Shown one piece after another: positions 57,270 through 64,000 of a stretch of 64,000 nt of DNA; position 1 is the first letter of the stretch, and each line of letters opens with the position of its first letter. The stretch covers positions 2,538,501 to 2,602,500 of the forward strand of contig NZ_AP024620.1 of the NCBI RefSeq assembly GCF_023734095.1. The letters run 5' to 3'. The position numbers were made by a program, and so were the translations under genes. The stretch is from Moorella sp. Hama-1 (GTDB lineage Bacteria; Bacillota; DSM-521; Neomoorellales; Neomoorellaceae). The notes under the pieces were generated by a model. It was given only the letters and a program-made list of their open reading frames with translations. It was not told where the DNA came from and ran no database searches.

Positions 57270-57345
57270 GTAAAATTAAAGAACAGCGTCGTGACCAGGC
57301 AAGGGAGCCGCTTATCTAGGGGAGAATAGATGAGCGGCTTTTTAC
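57270..57345 (+). ncRNA. Short leader or small RNA ending in a terminator hairpin
   Basis: Some 35 nt after the predicted start a 13-bp stem (AGCCGCTTATCTA at 57306-57318 with TAGATGAGCGGCT at 57327-57339, one G-U pair) is followed by TTTTACTTTTA. A promoter-to-terminator unit of about 75 nt upstream of the regulator gene suggests an attenuator, a riboswitch-like leader, or a free small RNA. The sequence GTCGTGACC in the 5' part faintly recalls the pfl/ZTP motif, but the second half of that motif is absent. Confidence 0.5.
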
Positions 57346-57446
57346 TTTTATTCTAGGGGCAGATAATGATAATGCTAGAAGGGTTGATTTTTAAAATAAT
57401 TTTTTAGAGCCGACAGGATTTTTTTAACGAACCGCGAATATCTATT

Positions 57447-57473
57447 TATAGACATATTTTAGTCATGTCTATA
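57447..57473. promoter_or_regulatory. Inverted repeat upstream of the regulator gene
   Basis: Perfect 9-bp arms TATAGACAT and ATGTCTATA with a 9-nt centre, ending 17 nt before the ATG. The right arm overlaps a TATAAT. Suits an operator for autoregulation by the downstream winged-helix protein, or an RNA hairpin beside the ribosome site. Confidence 0.55.
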
Positions 57474-57490
57474 ATAGGTGGTCTTACTAT

Positions 57491-58804
57491 ATGTCGGTTA
57501 ACGAAAAAAAACACGAACGCATTTTTACCGTAGCCGTCGTCGGACCGGAAGATTTAGTCGCCAAAACCTTGCGTTTAAATAACCGCTTTCCTGCTTTAAA
57601 GCTCCAGGGCTGCCCTTACGCCGAGGAAGCCGAAGTAGCCAACCTGGTACGTGCTCTCCACCACCAGGTAGATATCATTCTTTTTACGGGGCAGGTCGCC
57701 TACCAGCGGGCAGCTATGGAAATAACCTCCGATACCCCCATGTTATATGTTCCCTATACGATTTCCTGGCTCTACCCTTCCCTTTTCCGGCTAAAAGAAA
57801 GGGCCGATCTGACGACCTTGACCATTGATTCTTTTCCCAGAACGGTTATCGATGAAGCCTATACCGCCCTGGGACTGGATGCCGATAATATTTATGCTCA
57901 GGAAGAGCAAGCCCTGGGCGGCAAAAATATTATTCTTAATTTCCACCGTAATTACTATCTCAAAGGGCTATCTTCAGGGGCAATTACTTGCTGGCGTTCC
58001 ATTTATAAAGAACTGGTAAACCTGGGTATTCCTTGTGACTTGAGCCTGCCAACCGAGGGTCCCATTATTGAAACCCTGGACAAAGCCTTTTTAATCGGCG
58101 AGAGTGTCCGCAACAAGGAAAGCCAGGTGGTGGTGGGGTTAATAGAGATAAATAACTCGGCATTAGTCACCAGTGAATATGACCTCCAACGTCTGCAGGT
58201 GGAAATTTATGCCACCATTTTAGATTATGTTAAGGAAATTGACGGCTATCTTATTGCTACAGGTATTAATAGCTATTTGTTTTTTACTACCCGGGGACTC
58301 TTCGAGCGCTCTACTAACTGGGGTACAAGCATGCCCCTGCTGAATTTAGTTAAAGAGAGGTTTAAATTACCTATCCAGGTTGGCGTGGGTTTCGGCCTGA
58401 CGGCCCAACAGGCCGGGACCCATGCCCGGATCGCCTTGAATAAAACCAGGGAAAACGGTGACAATTGCTGTTTTGTGCTCATGGAAGACAAACGCCTCCT
58501 GGGCCCCCTGGGCTGCGCCAGGCCCATTCAATATGAACTAGCAACCACAGACCAGGAGGTCTTAGAACAGGCAGAAGCCGCCGGCATATCGTCGATCTCT
58601 TTAAAAAGGGTCGCCGCCTGTATGTCCTCCCTGGGCAAGGAAACCTTTTCCGCCAATGATCTAGCCCCGGTTCTCGGTGTCTCTTTACGTAGCACCCACC
58701 GTCTTTTAAACCAGCTGGCCGGGATAGGTTATGTCCAGGTGGTGGGCGAAGAGAAATTAGCCAGTAAAGGGCGGCCGCGCCAGCTTTACAAGCTGTCGCT
58801 TTAA
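57491..58804 (+). CDS. Three-part regulator: sensor, cyclase/GGDEF-like domain, winged helix
   Basis: 437 residues. Residues 1 to about 170 have an alpha/beta fold starting FTVAVVGPEDLVAKTLRL, like a receiver or substrate-binding part. About 195-350 resembles a palm-fold nucleotidyl cyclase or archaeal GTP cyclohydrolase III: YDLQRLQVEIYATILDYVKE, then LPIQVGVGFGLTAQQAGTHA and RIALNKTRENGDNC; no GGDEF motif is seen. The C-terminus (about 365-437) is a winged helix (FSANDLAPVLGVSLRSTHRL, then GRPRQLYKL). ATG at 57491 with GGTGG 10 nt upstream. Directly precedes the ECF transporter genes and likely controls them. Family not named with certainty. Confidence 0.65.
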   Translation: MSVNEKKHERIFTVAVVGPEDLVAKTLRLNNRFPALKLQGCPYAEEAEVANLVRALHHQVDIILFTGQVAYQRAAMEITSDTPMLYVPYTISWLYPSLFRLKERADLTTLTIDSFPRTVIDEAYTALGLDADNIYAQEEQALGGKNIILNFHRNYYLKGLSSGAITCWRSIYKELVNLGIPCDLSLPTEGPIIETLDKAFLIGESVRNKESQVVVGLIEINNSALVTSEYDLQRLQVEIYATILDYVKEIDGYLIATGINSYLFFTTRGLFERSTNWGTSMPLLNLVKERFKLPIQVGVGFGLTAQQAGTHARIALNKTRENGDNCCFVLMEDKRLLGPLGCARPIQYELATTDQEVLEQAEAAGISSISLKRVAACMSSLGKETFSANDLAPVLGVSLRSTHRLLNQLAGIGYVQVVGEEKLASKGRPRQLYKLSL

Positions 58805-58899
58805 AAAGATCCTGGGGGAGAGGTGGTTATTAGCGCAAGGAACCTCAATATTAGCCTTATCACCCTCAGTTTAAAAACATGACAAAGGAGGATCTTTCA

Positions 58900-59508
58900 A
58901 TGACAACCGGTAAGGAAATCTGGGCCCTCGAAGAGGGAGAAAAGCGGCGCAGCAGTATTACCCACATTGTTATTACTGCTTTACTAATTGGTATCGGTGC
59001 TGTTGTAGGTGCCTTCGGCAGCTTCAGTTTCCCCCTGGGTTTCGGGGTCAACTTCTTCTGGCCGGCCATAGCGGTGCAAAATGTTGGCGGCATATGGTTT
59101 GGCGGTTGGGGAGTTTTAGCCGGGGCTCTCTTTCCTTTGATCTCGAATGGCATTACCGGGACCCCGATCTATGTTTCTTTAGCCTATATCCCGGGTAATG
59201 CCTTTCAGGCCTTTATTCCCGCCCTGGCTTTCCGGTTTTTCAAGGCTGACCCCGCCCTCAAAAGTAGCCGGGATTATATTATTCTGATCCTGTCGATAGC
59301 GATTGGGAGCGCCATTGGTGCCATTTGGGGACCCATGGTTGTCTTGCGTTCCTTTGGTTTATTGACGGCTTCTTCGTTGCCATTGTTCATCTTTGGCTGG
59401 TTTGCCGGTAATACTATTCCCGGTATTATTTTCGGTATCATTCTACTAAAGGCCCTTTCGGCGGTAGTAGTCCGCAGCAGTTCCTTTGTTAAGGGTTGGT
59501 GGGCTTAA
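58900..59508 (+). CDS. ECF transporter substrate-binding (S) component
   Basis: 202-residue membrane protein from ATG 58900 (GGAGG 8 nt upstream). After a polar N-terminus there are about six hydrophobic helices, e.g. SSITHIVITALLIGIGAVVG, SRDYIILILSIAIGSAIGAI and LPLFIFGWFAGNTIPGIIFG. Size, topology and operon with EcfT and two EcfA subunits identify an ECF S component. Vitamin or cofactor substrate cannot be told; it does not clearly match BioY, ThiT, RibU or CbiM. Followed after 69 bp by the T subunit gene. Confidence 0.75.
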   Translation: MTTGKEIWALEEGEKRRSSITHIVITALLIGIGAVVGAFGSFSFPLGFGVNFFWPAIAVQNVGGIWFGGWGVLAGALFPLISNGITGTPIYVSLAYIPGNAFQAFIPALAFRFFKADPALKSSRDYIILILSIAIGSAIGAIWGPMVVLRSFGLLTASSLPLFIFGWFAGNTIPGIIFGIILLKALSAVVVRSSSFVKGWWA

Positions 59509-59577
59509 ACTGGATTTGCTTTCCTGGGGGGAGGTCTTCTCCTCCCAGGCCCAATTTTCTACTAGGAGAATTTGGCT

Positions 59578-60429
59578 ATGAAGAAAACATTATTGGGTTA
59601 TATACCTGAAGAATCACCCGTATATCAGCTTCACCCCTTAACCCGGGTCATGTTTCTATTGATTGTAAGTATCTACCCGATGCTGGTAGCTGCCCCGGAA
59701 TGGAATCTGGCCTTGACTATTTTTATCCTGGGGTTGCTGGTATACGCACGGGTACGCATGGACACCATCAAAAACTATATACCCATCATGGGTTCCATGG
59801 GATTTATTATCCTTATCTCCTATACGATCTTCGGCGGATATGAGCCGTCCTATATCCCCATCGGCCACCTGGGTCGCCTGACCATCTACTTTCAGCCCAT
59901 CCGCTGGGCCATTGTCACCTATATGCGCCTGATCCCCATGATTTTTGTCGTCATTTTTTTCTTTTCAACTTCGCGCGAGCGGGATCTCATCGTGGCTTTA
60001 CGCACCCTGAGAGTCCCCTTCGCCATAACCTACCTGGTGGGCATGGGCTTGCGGTCGGTCGGCATGGTTATGGAAGATTTTCAGATTGTCCGGGAAGCGG
60101 AAAAGGCCCGCGGCTTTGACACCAGGGGGAAGTCATTATTCTACAAACTGCGGCAGTTTATCATGTATATAGTACCCCTCTTCGGGCTGGCCTTGCGCCG
60201 GTCGGAAGAATTCAGTAATGCCCTGACCGCCAGAGCCTATACCTTCCGCGGCCTTTTTAACCGGCAAAAAAGAGCCGACTATGTTTTGTCCCACTATCAC
60301 CTGGCTTTTATCGACTACCTGCTTAATAGCGCTTTAATTATAGCCTTGATAGCCCTGGTAATTTTACGCTATCATTACGGTTTTATGGGCGTGGAAAGTA
60401 CGGTTATCAACAAACTCGTTTTCCGATAG
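59578..60429 (+). CDS. ecfT: ECF transporter transmembrane subunit EcfT
   Basis: 283 residues from ATG 59578 (AGGAG 9 nt upstream; a TTG two codons earlier is too close). Hydrophobic N-terminal part with four to five helices and the two coupling-helix regions typical of EcfT: EKARGFDTRG (A-R-G box) and NALTARAYTFRG, which contact the ATPases. It links the S component to the ATPase pair. Confidence 0.88.
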   Translation: MKKTLLGYIPEESPVYQLHPLTRVMFLLIVSIYPMLVAAPEWNLALTIFILGLLVYARVRMDTIKNYIPIMGSMGFIILISYTIFGGYEPSYIPIGHLGRLTIYFQPIRWAIVTYMRLIPMIFVVIFFFSTSRERDLIVALRTLRVPFAITYLVGMGLRSVGMVMEDFQIVREAEKARGFDTRGKSLFYKLRQFIMYIVPLFGLALRRSEEFSNALTARAYTFRGLFNRQKRADYVLSHYHLAFIDYLLNSALIIALIALVILRYHYGFMGVESTVINKLVFR

Positions 60430-60452
60430 AAAGGTGGGAACATTAGAAGATT

Positions 60453-61307
60453 ATGGAAGTTATCAGGATTGAGGATTTACGCTGGAAATACAGTGAAGCC
60501 AGGGATTATACCCTGAAGGGGGTTAACCTCTCCCTCGAGGAAGGCCGTTTCTTAGGTATCGTCGGCCCCAATGGGGCTGGAAAAACTACCCTGGTCTATA
60601 CCCTCAATGGGTTAATTCCGTACCGCTATAATGGCATCAAAAAGGGCCGGGTATTTATCTATGGCCACGATACCGAGGCTACCCCGGTAGAGAAATTGAC
60701 GCCCTGGGTGGGACTGGTTTTTTCCGATCCGGAAGCCCAATTTACCTCCATGACCGTTGAAGACGAGCTGGTTTTCGGTATGGAAAATATCGGCCTGGGC
60801 CGGCAAGAGATTGCCGCCCGCCTGGAGTGGGTTACCGAATTGACCAATACCGCCTCCTTGCTCGAGAAGCCTCCTTATGAATTATCCGGTGGTCAAAAAC
60901 AACGGGTAGCCATAGCCTCGGTACTGGCAATGAAACCCAAGCTTTTAATCATGGATGAACCGACCTCGATGCTCGATCCCATCGGTCGCGAGACTATCTT
61001 TGAAGTAATCGCCCGTTTAAAACAGGAAGAGGGAATTTCTATTATTGCCATCGAGCACAACCTGGAACTCCTGGCTGCCGTGGCCGACGAAATGGCTTTG
61101 CTTAATGACGGCCGGATTATTTTTCAGGCCCCAACCCGGGAGTTCTTCGATAACTACGACCTGCTAATCGCCAACCGGATCTACCCGCCCGAGGTCACCC
61201 AGATGGCTGGTATCTTAAGGAAGGATGGTTTCTGGACCGGTCCCCTTCCTTTAGATATTGAGCAGGCCCGTAAACAAATCCGCAAATCTTTAGCCAGGGT
61301 GGTGTAA
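60453..61307 (+). CDS. ECF transporter ATPase, first subunit
   Basis: 284-residue ABC ATPase. Walker A GPNGAGKTT, Q-loop FSDPEAQFTS, signature LSGGQKQRVAIASVLA, Walker B LLIMDEPTSMLD and H-loop IAIEHN. The Q-loop PEAQ form is typical of EcfA proteins. Starts 23 bp after ecfT and ends 3 bp before the second ATPase gene. Fully consensus, in contrast to its partner. Confidence 0.92.
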   Translation: MEVIRIEDLRWKYSEARDYTLKGVNLSLEEGRFLGIVGPNGAGKTTLVYTLNGLIPYRYNGIKKGRVFIYGHDTEATPVEKLTPWVGLVFSDPEAQFTSMTVEDELVFGMENIGLGRQEIAARLEWVTELTNTASLLEKPPYELSGGQKQRVAIASVLAMKPKLLIMDEPTSMLDPIGRETIFEVIARLKQEEGISIIAIEHNLELLAAVADEMALLNDGRIIFQAPTREFFDNYDLLIANRIYPPEVTQMAGILRKDGFWTGPLPLDIEQARKQIRKSLARVV

Positions 61308-61310
61308 TTC

Positions 61311-62147
61311 ATGGCTGCCTATATCGATGTCCAGAATCTTTCTTATAGTTACCCTGATGGGACGTTAGCTTTAAGGAAGATTAATCTGCGCGTCAATGAA
61401 GGTGACTTTCTAGCCCTTATCGGCCAGAATGGCTCCGGTAAAACAACCCTTTCCAAATGCTTGAATGGCATTCTGAAACCCAGCGAAGGCACAGTCCTGG
61501 TCGATGGTTTCGACACCGGCACCGCTGCCGTTGCCGATATGGTAAGGCGCGTGGGGTACGTTTTTCAAAACCCTGACCATCAGATTTTTAACAGCAGCGT
61601 TTACGATGAAATAGCCTACGGACCCCGCAATATTGGTTTAAAAGAAGCAGAAATCAAAGAAAGGGTTATCGAGGCGACACGGGTGGTGGGCTTAAAGGAG
61701 GAACACCTGGGCGTCCACCCCTTCTTTTTACCCAAAGGGCTACGCCAGCGGGTAGCTATCGCCTCCATCCTGGCTTTAAGGCCCAAGGTAATTATTGTTG
61801 ATGAACCGACAACCGGCCAGGATATGCACCAGTCCCACGAGATAATGAATTTCCTGACCGAACTCCACGAAAACAGCGGCCACATCATCATCATTATTAC
61901 CCACGACATGCCTATCGTCGCTCGCTACGCCAAAAGGGCGGTGGTTATGGCCATGGGACAAATTATTATGGACGGGCCGACAGACGAGGTGTTTGCCCAC
62001 CCGGAGGAATTAAAAAAGAGCTTTGTTAAACCACCCCAGATTACCCGCCTGGGCCAGAGTTTATTAACCTACGGTTTTCCCCCCAATATATTGCGGGTTG
62101 AAGAAATGGCGGCCATCATTAAGGAAAAAATAGCCTTTGCCCCTTAA
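61311..62147 (+). CDS. ECF transporter ATPase, second subunit with degenerate signature
   Basis: 278-residue partner ATPase. Walker A GQNGSGKTT, Q-loop FQNPDHQIFN (PDHQ form of EcfA), Walker B VIIVDEPTTGQD and H-loop ITHDM are intact. The signature motif normally LSGGQ reads FLPKGLRQRVAIASIL, so S, G and Q are replaced. Because each ATP site uses the Walker A of one subunit and the signature of the other, the site with the first subunit's Walker A would be impaired. Asymmetric ATPase pairs are known in ABC proteins. Last gene of the ECF operon. Confidence 0.9.
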   Translation: MAAYIDVQNLSYSYPDGTLALRKINLRVNEGDFLALIGQNGSGKTTLSKCLNGILKPSEGTVLVDGFDTGTAAVADMVRRVGYVFQNPDHQIFNSSVYDEIAYGPRNIGLKEAEIKERVIEATRVVGLKEEHLGVHPFFLPKGLRQRVAIASILALRPKVIIVDEPTTGQDMHQSHEIMNFLTELHENSGHIIIIITHDMPIVARYAKRAVVMAMGQIIMDGPTDEVFAHPEELKKSFVKPPQITRLGQSLLTYGFPPNILRVEEMAAIIKEKIAFAP

Positions 62148-62190
62148 AAAAAAGGCAGCTATTACTTTTCCCGCAAAAGTAGTAGCTGCC
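62146..62190 (-). terminator. Minus-strand terminator of the small membrane protein gene
   Basis: 16-bp stem GGCAGCTATTACTTTT / AAAAGTAGTAGCTGCC (one wobble), followed on the minus strand by eight T. It faces the end of the ECF operon and lies 94 bp after the minus-strand gene at 62284-62451. Confidence 0.8.
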
Positions 62191-62205
62191 CTATCGTGAA
62201 AACAG

Positions 62206-62263
62206 AGGTTGGCGTTGGACGTAAGACCCGGTATGAAAGTCTGCCTTCTGCCAGCGCTAACCT
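62206..62263 (+). ncRNA. Long hairpin in the 3' region of the ECF operon
   Basis: AGGTTGGCGTTGG (62206-62218) pairs over all 13 positions with CCAGCGCTAACCT (62251-62263) if two G-U pairs are allowed. Those wobbles fit only a plus-strand RNA. The 32-nt loop has its own small AGAC/GUCU pair. No T tract follows. Might be a 3' UTR structure or small RNA. Confidence 0.4.
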
Positions 62264-62283
62264 ACCGGTATCACTGGCAAATT

Positions 62284-62451
62284 TTAATCTGCCGGCGGCA
62301 CTTGTGAGGGAATGGCAAAGGCCAGGATTGAAGCGAACAGGAAAAAGAGGGAACCCACCAGGCTCAAAACATTGACCAAAAAGGTGAGATCAAAAGTGGG
62401 TTTCTGCGCGGGCTTTTGCCGGGGCGGCGCCCCGGGTCTTTCATTAGGCAT
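62284..62451 (-). CDS. Small single-helix membrane protein, 55 residues
   Basis: ATG at 62451 with GGAGG 9 nt upstream. A Pro/Arg/Lys-rich N-terminus (MPNERPGAPPRQKPAQKP) precedes one hydrophobic helix (LTFLVNVLSLVGSLFFLFAS, then ILAFAIP). Orientation probably N-in by the positive-inside rule. Own terminator downstream. Function unknown. Confidence 0.65.
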   Translation of the reverse strand: MPNERPGAPPRQKPAQKPTFDLTFLVNVLSLVGSLFFLFASILAFAIPSQVPPAD

Positions 62452-62577
62452 TACCCAGCACCTCCGTACTCTTTATCTCCTGGCTTAACCTGTGAATCTG
62501 CGGTCCCTTGTCAGGCAACCAGTTCTCCTGGCGTAAAATCGAACTCCTACAAGGGTCGTGCGGTTATACCTTAATAA

Positions 62578-62925
62578 TTAGTTACCCCTTCCCCAGCCCT
62601 TTAAAAACTCCTCGACATCCGGCGGCAACGGCTGGCCGTTATTCAACTCATGGGCCATGCCCTGGATGACCTGGGATAGCTGCTGTTTCACCTCCGGGCT
62701 CAAATCCCTGGTCAGGTTATTAATCATGCTGGGCATATCCACCTGGCCGTCCGGGAAGAGGCTACTCGGGTCAAAACCGGCCTGTTTCATTAAATCCTCT
62801 AAAGCCTGGGGATTGTCGGGGGTTATACCCAACTCTTTGAAAACCTGACCGGGGGAGATCCCCTGCATGGCGGCTTCCATCAGGCGCTGGCGCAGGGTTT
62901 CGGGATCAATGCTCACTGGCTTCAC
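62578..62925 (-). CDS. Soluble protein of unknown function, 115 residues
   Basis: Acidic, helix-rich small protein with repeated amphipathic helices (DPETLRQRLMEAAMQGISPG, LSPEVKQQLSQVIQGMAHEL) and the tail VEEFLKGWGRGN. Start either GTG 62925 or GTG 62916 (GGGG 8 nt before the second). No family recognised. Same direction as the chemoreceptor gene upstream and the small membrane gene downstream. Confidence 0.65.
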   Translation of the reverse strand: MKPVSIDPETLRQRLMEAAMQGISPGQVFKELGITPDNPQALEDLMKQAGFDPSSLFPDGQVDMPSMINNLTRDLSPEVKQQLSQVIQGMAHELNNGQPLPPDVEEFLKGWGRGN

Positions 62926-63068
62926 CCCATCTTTTAAAAATTAATCTATAACCATCATATGTCCTGCCGCGCCCTTTAGTGCCGGGTGATAACTATCTGC
63001 TAAAAAATCCCGCATGGCGCTGCCAGCTAAGCAGTACGCCCGCCCGTCAGGCTGCCGTTAAGCCAGCC

Positions 63069-64000
63069 CTACCTACCACATTTTCCCGCCGGGGCGACGT
63101 TGGCCGCCAGGACGCCCACAATCCGGCCGTCGTCACCGCGGACCGGTACGGAAACAGTAATGGCTACCCGGTTGGTACTCTGGGTCACATAGGGATCACC
63201 GGCATAGCTTTCACCCTTAATGGCCGCCTGGAACCACGGCCGGAAGGCCCAATTGGTTACTGCTGCCTGCGGCCGGTTGTAGATGGCTTGACCATCGGGC
63301 CGGGTGGCGATTAGGGTCTGGATAATGGGCGAGCTACTAAAGGTTTCATCAAGAAGGGGCGCCAGGCTGGTGGCCTCCATCTTTTTAACGGCCGGGTTGG
63401 CGGCTACCTTAACCAATACCGCCTGACCTTCCTGTATAAGCTTCTGGCGTATACCTGCATCCCACCCCTCCCTGGTGTAGGCAGCGGCCATAGTCGCGAA
63501 ATTCTGGGCCATCTCCGTAAACTTGCGGGTATTCTCCTCTACCAAGGCCATGGTGGCCTTTTGTTCCTGGGTCGAGGCCGATACCTCTTCGATACTGGCC
63601 GCCGTCTCCTGGGCTACGGCAGCCATGCGGCCGGCAGCTTCGCTGACCTCCTGCACCCGGGCCAGCTGGTTGGCAGCCTGGTGACTGATGTTGGTCATGA
63701 CCTCCGCCGCTTTGCTGATCGCCTGGCTCACAGTAGTAAAGTTCTCCCGCACCTGAGCGCCACGCTGGAGGTTATGCTGGACCAGTTCCACGTTTTTATC
63801 CACCTGGGCCGCCGTTTGGCGCGCTTCATCGCCGATAGAGGCGGCCAGGGAGGTTATATTCTGGGCCGCCGCCGCCGATTGTTCGGCCAGCTTGCGCACC
63901 TCTTCGGCTACCACGGCGAAGCCGCGGCCCTGCTCTCCGGCACGGGCGGCCTCAATGGCGGCGTTCAGGGCCAGGAGGTTGGTCTGGTCGGCAATATCCG
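63069..64000 (-). CDS. Methyl-accepting chemotaxis protein with C-terminal sensor domain (partial)
   Basis: The frame is open to the right edge, so the N-terminus is missing; 310 codons are visible. It opens with the highly conserved signalling hairpin ([40 protein letters not shown]) that binds CheA and CheW, followed by the second helix of the coiled coil with methylation-type Gln/Glu/Ala heptads. After about 165 residues a compact alpha/beta domain ends the protein ([60 protein letters not shown]), which looks like a Cache/PAS-type sensor. No membrane helix is seen in this part, so the sensor may be cytoplasmic. Confidence 0.88.
   Translation of the reverse strand, partial: DIADQTNLLALNAAIEAARAGEQGRGFAVVAEEVRKLAEQSAAAAQNITSLAASIGDEARQTAAQVDKNVELVQHNLQRGAQVRENFTTVSQAISKAAEVMTNISHQAANQLARVQEVSEAAGRMAAVAQETAASIEEVSASTQEQKATMALVEENTRKFTEMAQNFATMAAAYTREGWDAGIRQKLIQEGQAVLVKVAANPAVKKMEATSLAPLLDETFSSSPIIQTLIATRPDGQAIYNRPQAAVTNWAFRPWFQAAIKGESYAGDPYVTQSTNRVAITVSVPVRGDDGRIVGVLAANVAPAGKCGR

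Noticed and set aside
57270-57345. ZTP (pfl) riboswitch in the ECF leader
   Set aside because: Only GTCGTGACC resembles the 5' core; the required second conserved stem with the CCGGGC region is missing.

Overview
The window looks like chromosomal DNA of a spore-forming, anaerobic, probably thermophilic Firmicute. Gene content and style (selenium-dependent molybdenum hydroxylase maturation, CotF spore coat protein, PgpA, ECF transporters, frequent GTG/TTG starts, GC-rich genes) resemble Moorella/Neomoorella; the genus is inferred from family resemblance, not from a search. No rRNA, tRNA or CRISPR array was seen.

Region 1 (1-18.3 kb, all minus strand) is a nucleobase catabolism locus. It holds an ABC importer of the BMP/nucleoside type, a guanine deaminase-like amidohydrolase, a broken PreA-like dihydropyrimidine dehydrogenase, the YgeY hydrolase, a dihydropyrimidinase, two fold-type II PLP enzymes and a one-chain selenium-dependent xanthine dehydrogenase. 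Next come PgpA and the cofactor maturation genes (YqeB, a YqeC-MocA fusion, two XdhC-type proteins and an XRE-cupin regulator). Imported purines or pyrimidines would be hydroxylated, deaminated and ring-opened.

Region 2 (18.3-27 kb, minus) is housekeeping: a HAD phosphatase, gatCAB, two small unknown genes, ligA and pcrA. Region 3 (27-31.6 kb) holds an unknown gene, a CotF coat protein, a glutamate synthase-like gene with an in-frame TAG, a cupin and a MntA-HepT type VII toxin-antitoxin pair.

Region 4 (31.6-46.1 kb) is mobile DNA. A truncated IS4-type transposase is fused to the 5' half of a group II intron that sits directly behind a terminator hairpin. A GH31 alpha-xylosidase gene is split by a 9.87-kb composite transposon made of two equal-length IS1634-like copies whose encoded transposases are identical. 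These flank a surface-protein module (SLH protein, TolC-like protein, large secreted stalk-domain protein). The composite is bounded by a perfect 405-bp direct repeat of the target gene. Removing the composite and one repeat copy restores a 795-residue reading frame.

Region 5 (46.1-55 kb, minus) is the rest of the xyloside locus: sugar ABC transporter, MsmX/UgpC ATPase, LacI regulator, xylulokinase and a xylose isomerase-like protein, with two candidate LacI operators upstream. Region 6 (55-64 kb) holds a subtilase, two tandem genes for very hydrophobic 33- and 37-residue peptides, a short promoter-terminator transcript, an unusual three-part regulator leading an ECF transporter operon (S, T and two ATPases, one with a degenerate signature motif), two small unknown genes and a chemoreceptor that runs off the right edge.

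Most noteworthy are the giant target duplication around the composite transposon, the group II intron behind the xylosidase terminator, two genes with early in-frame stops, the hydrophobic micropeptide pair and the regulator-ECF module with its leader RNA.
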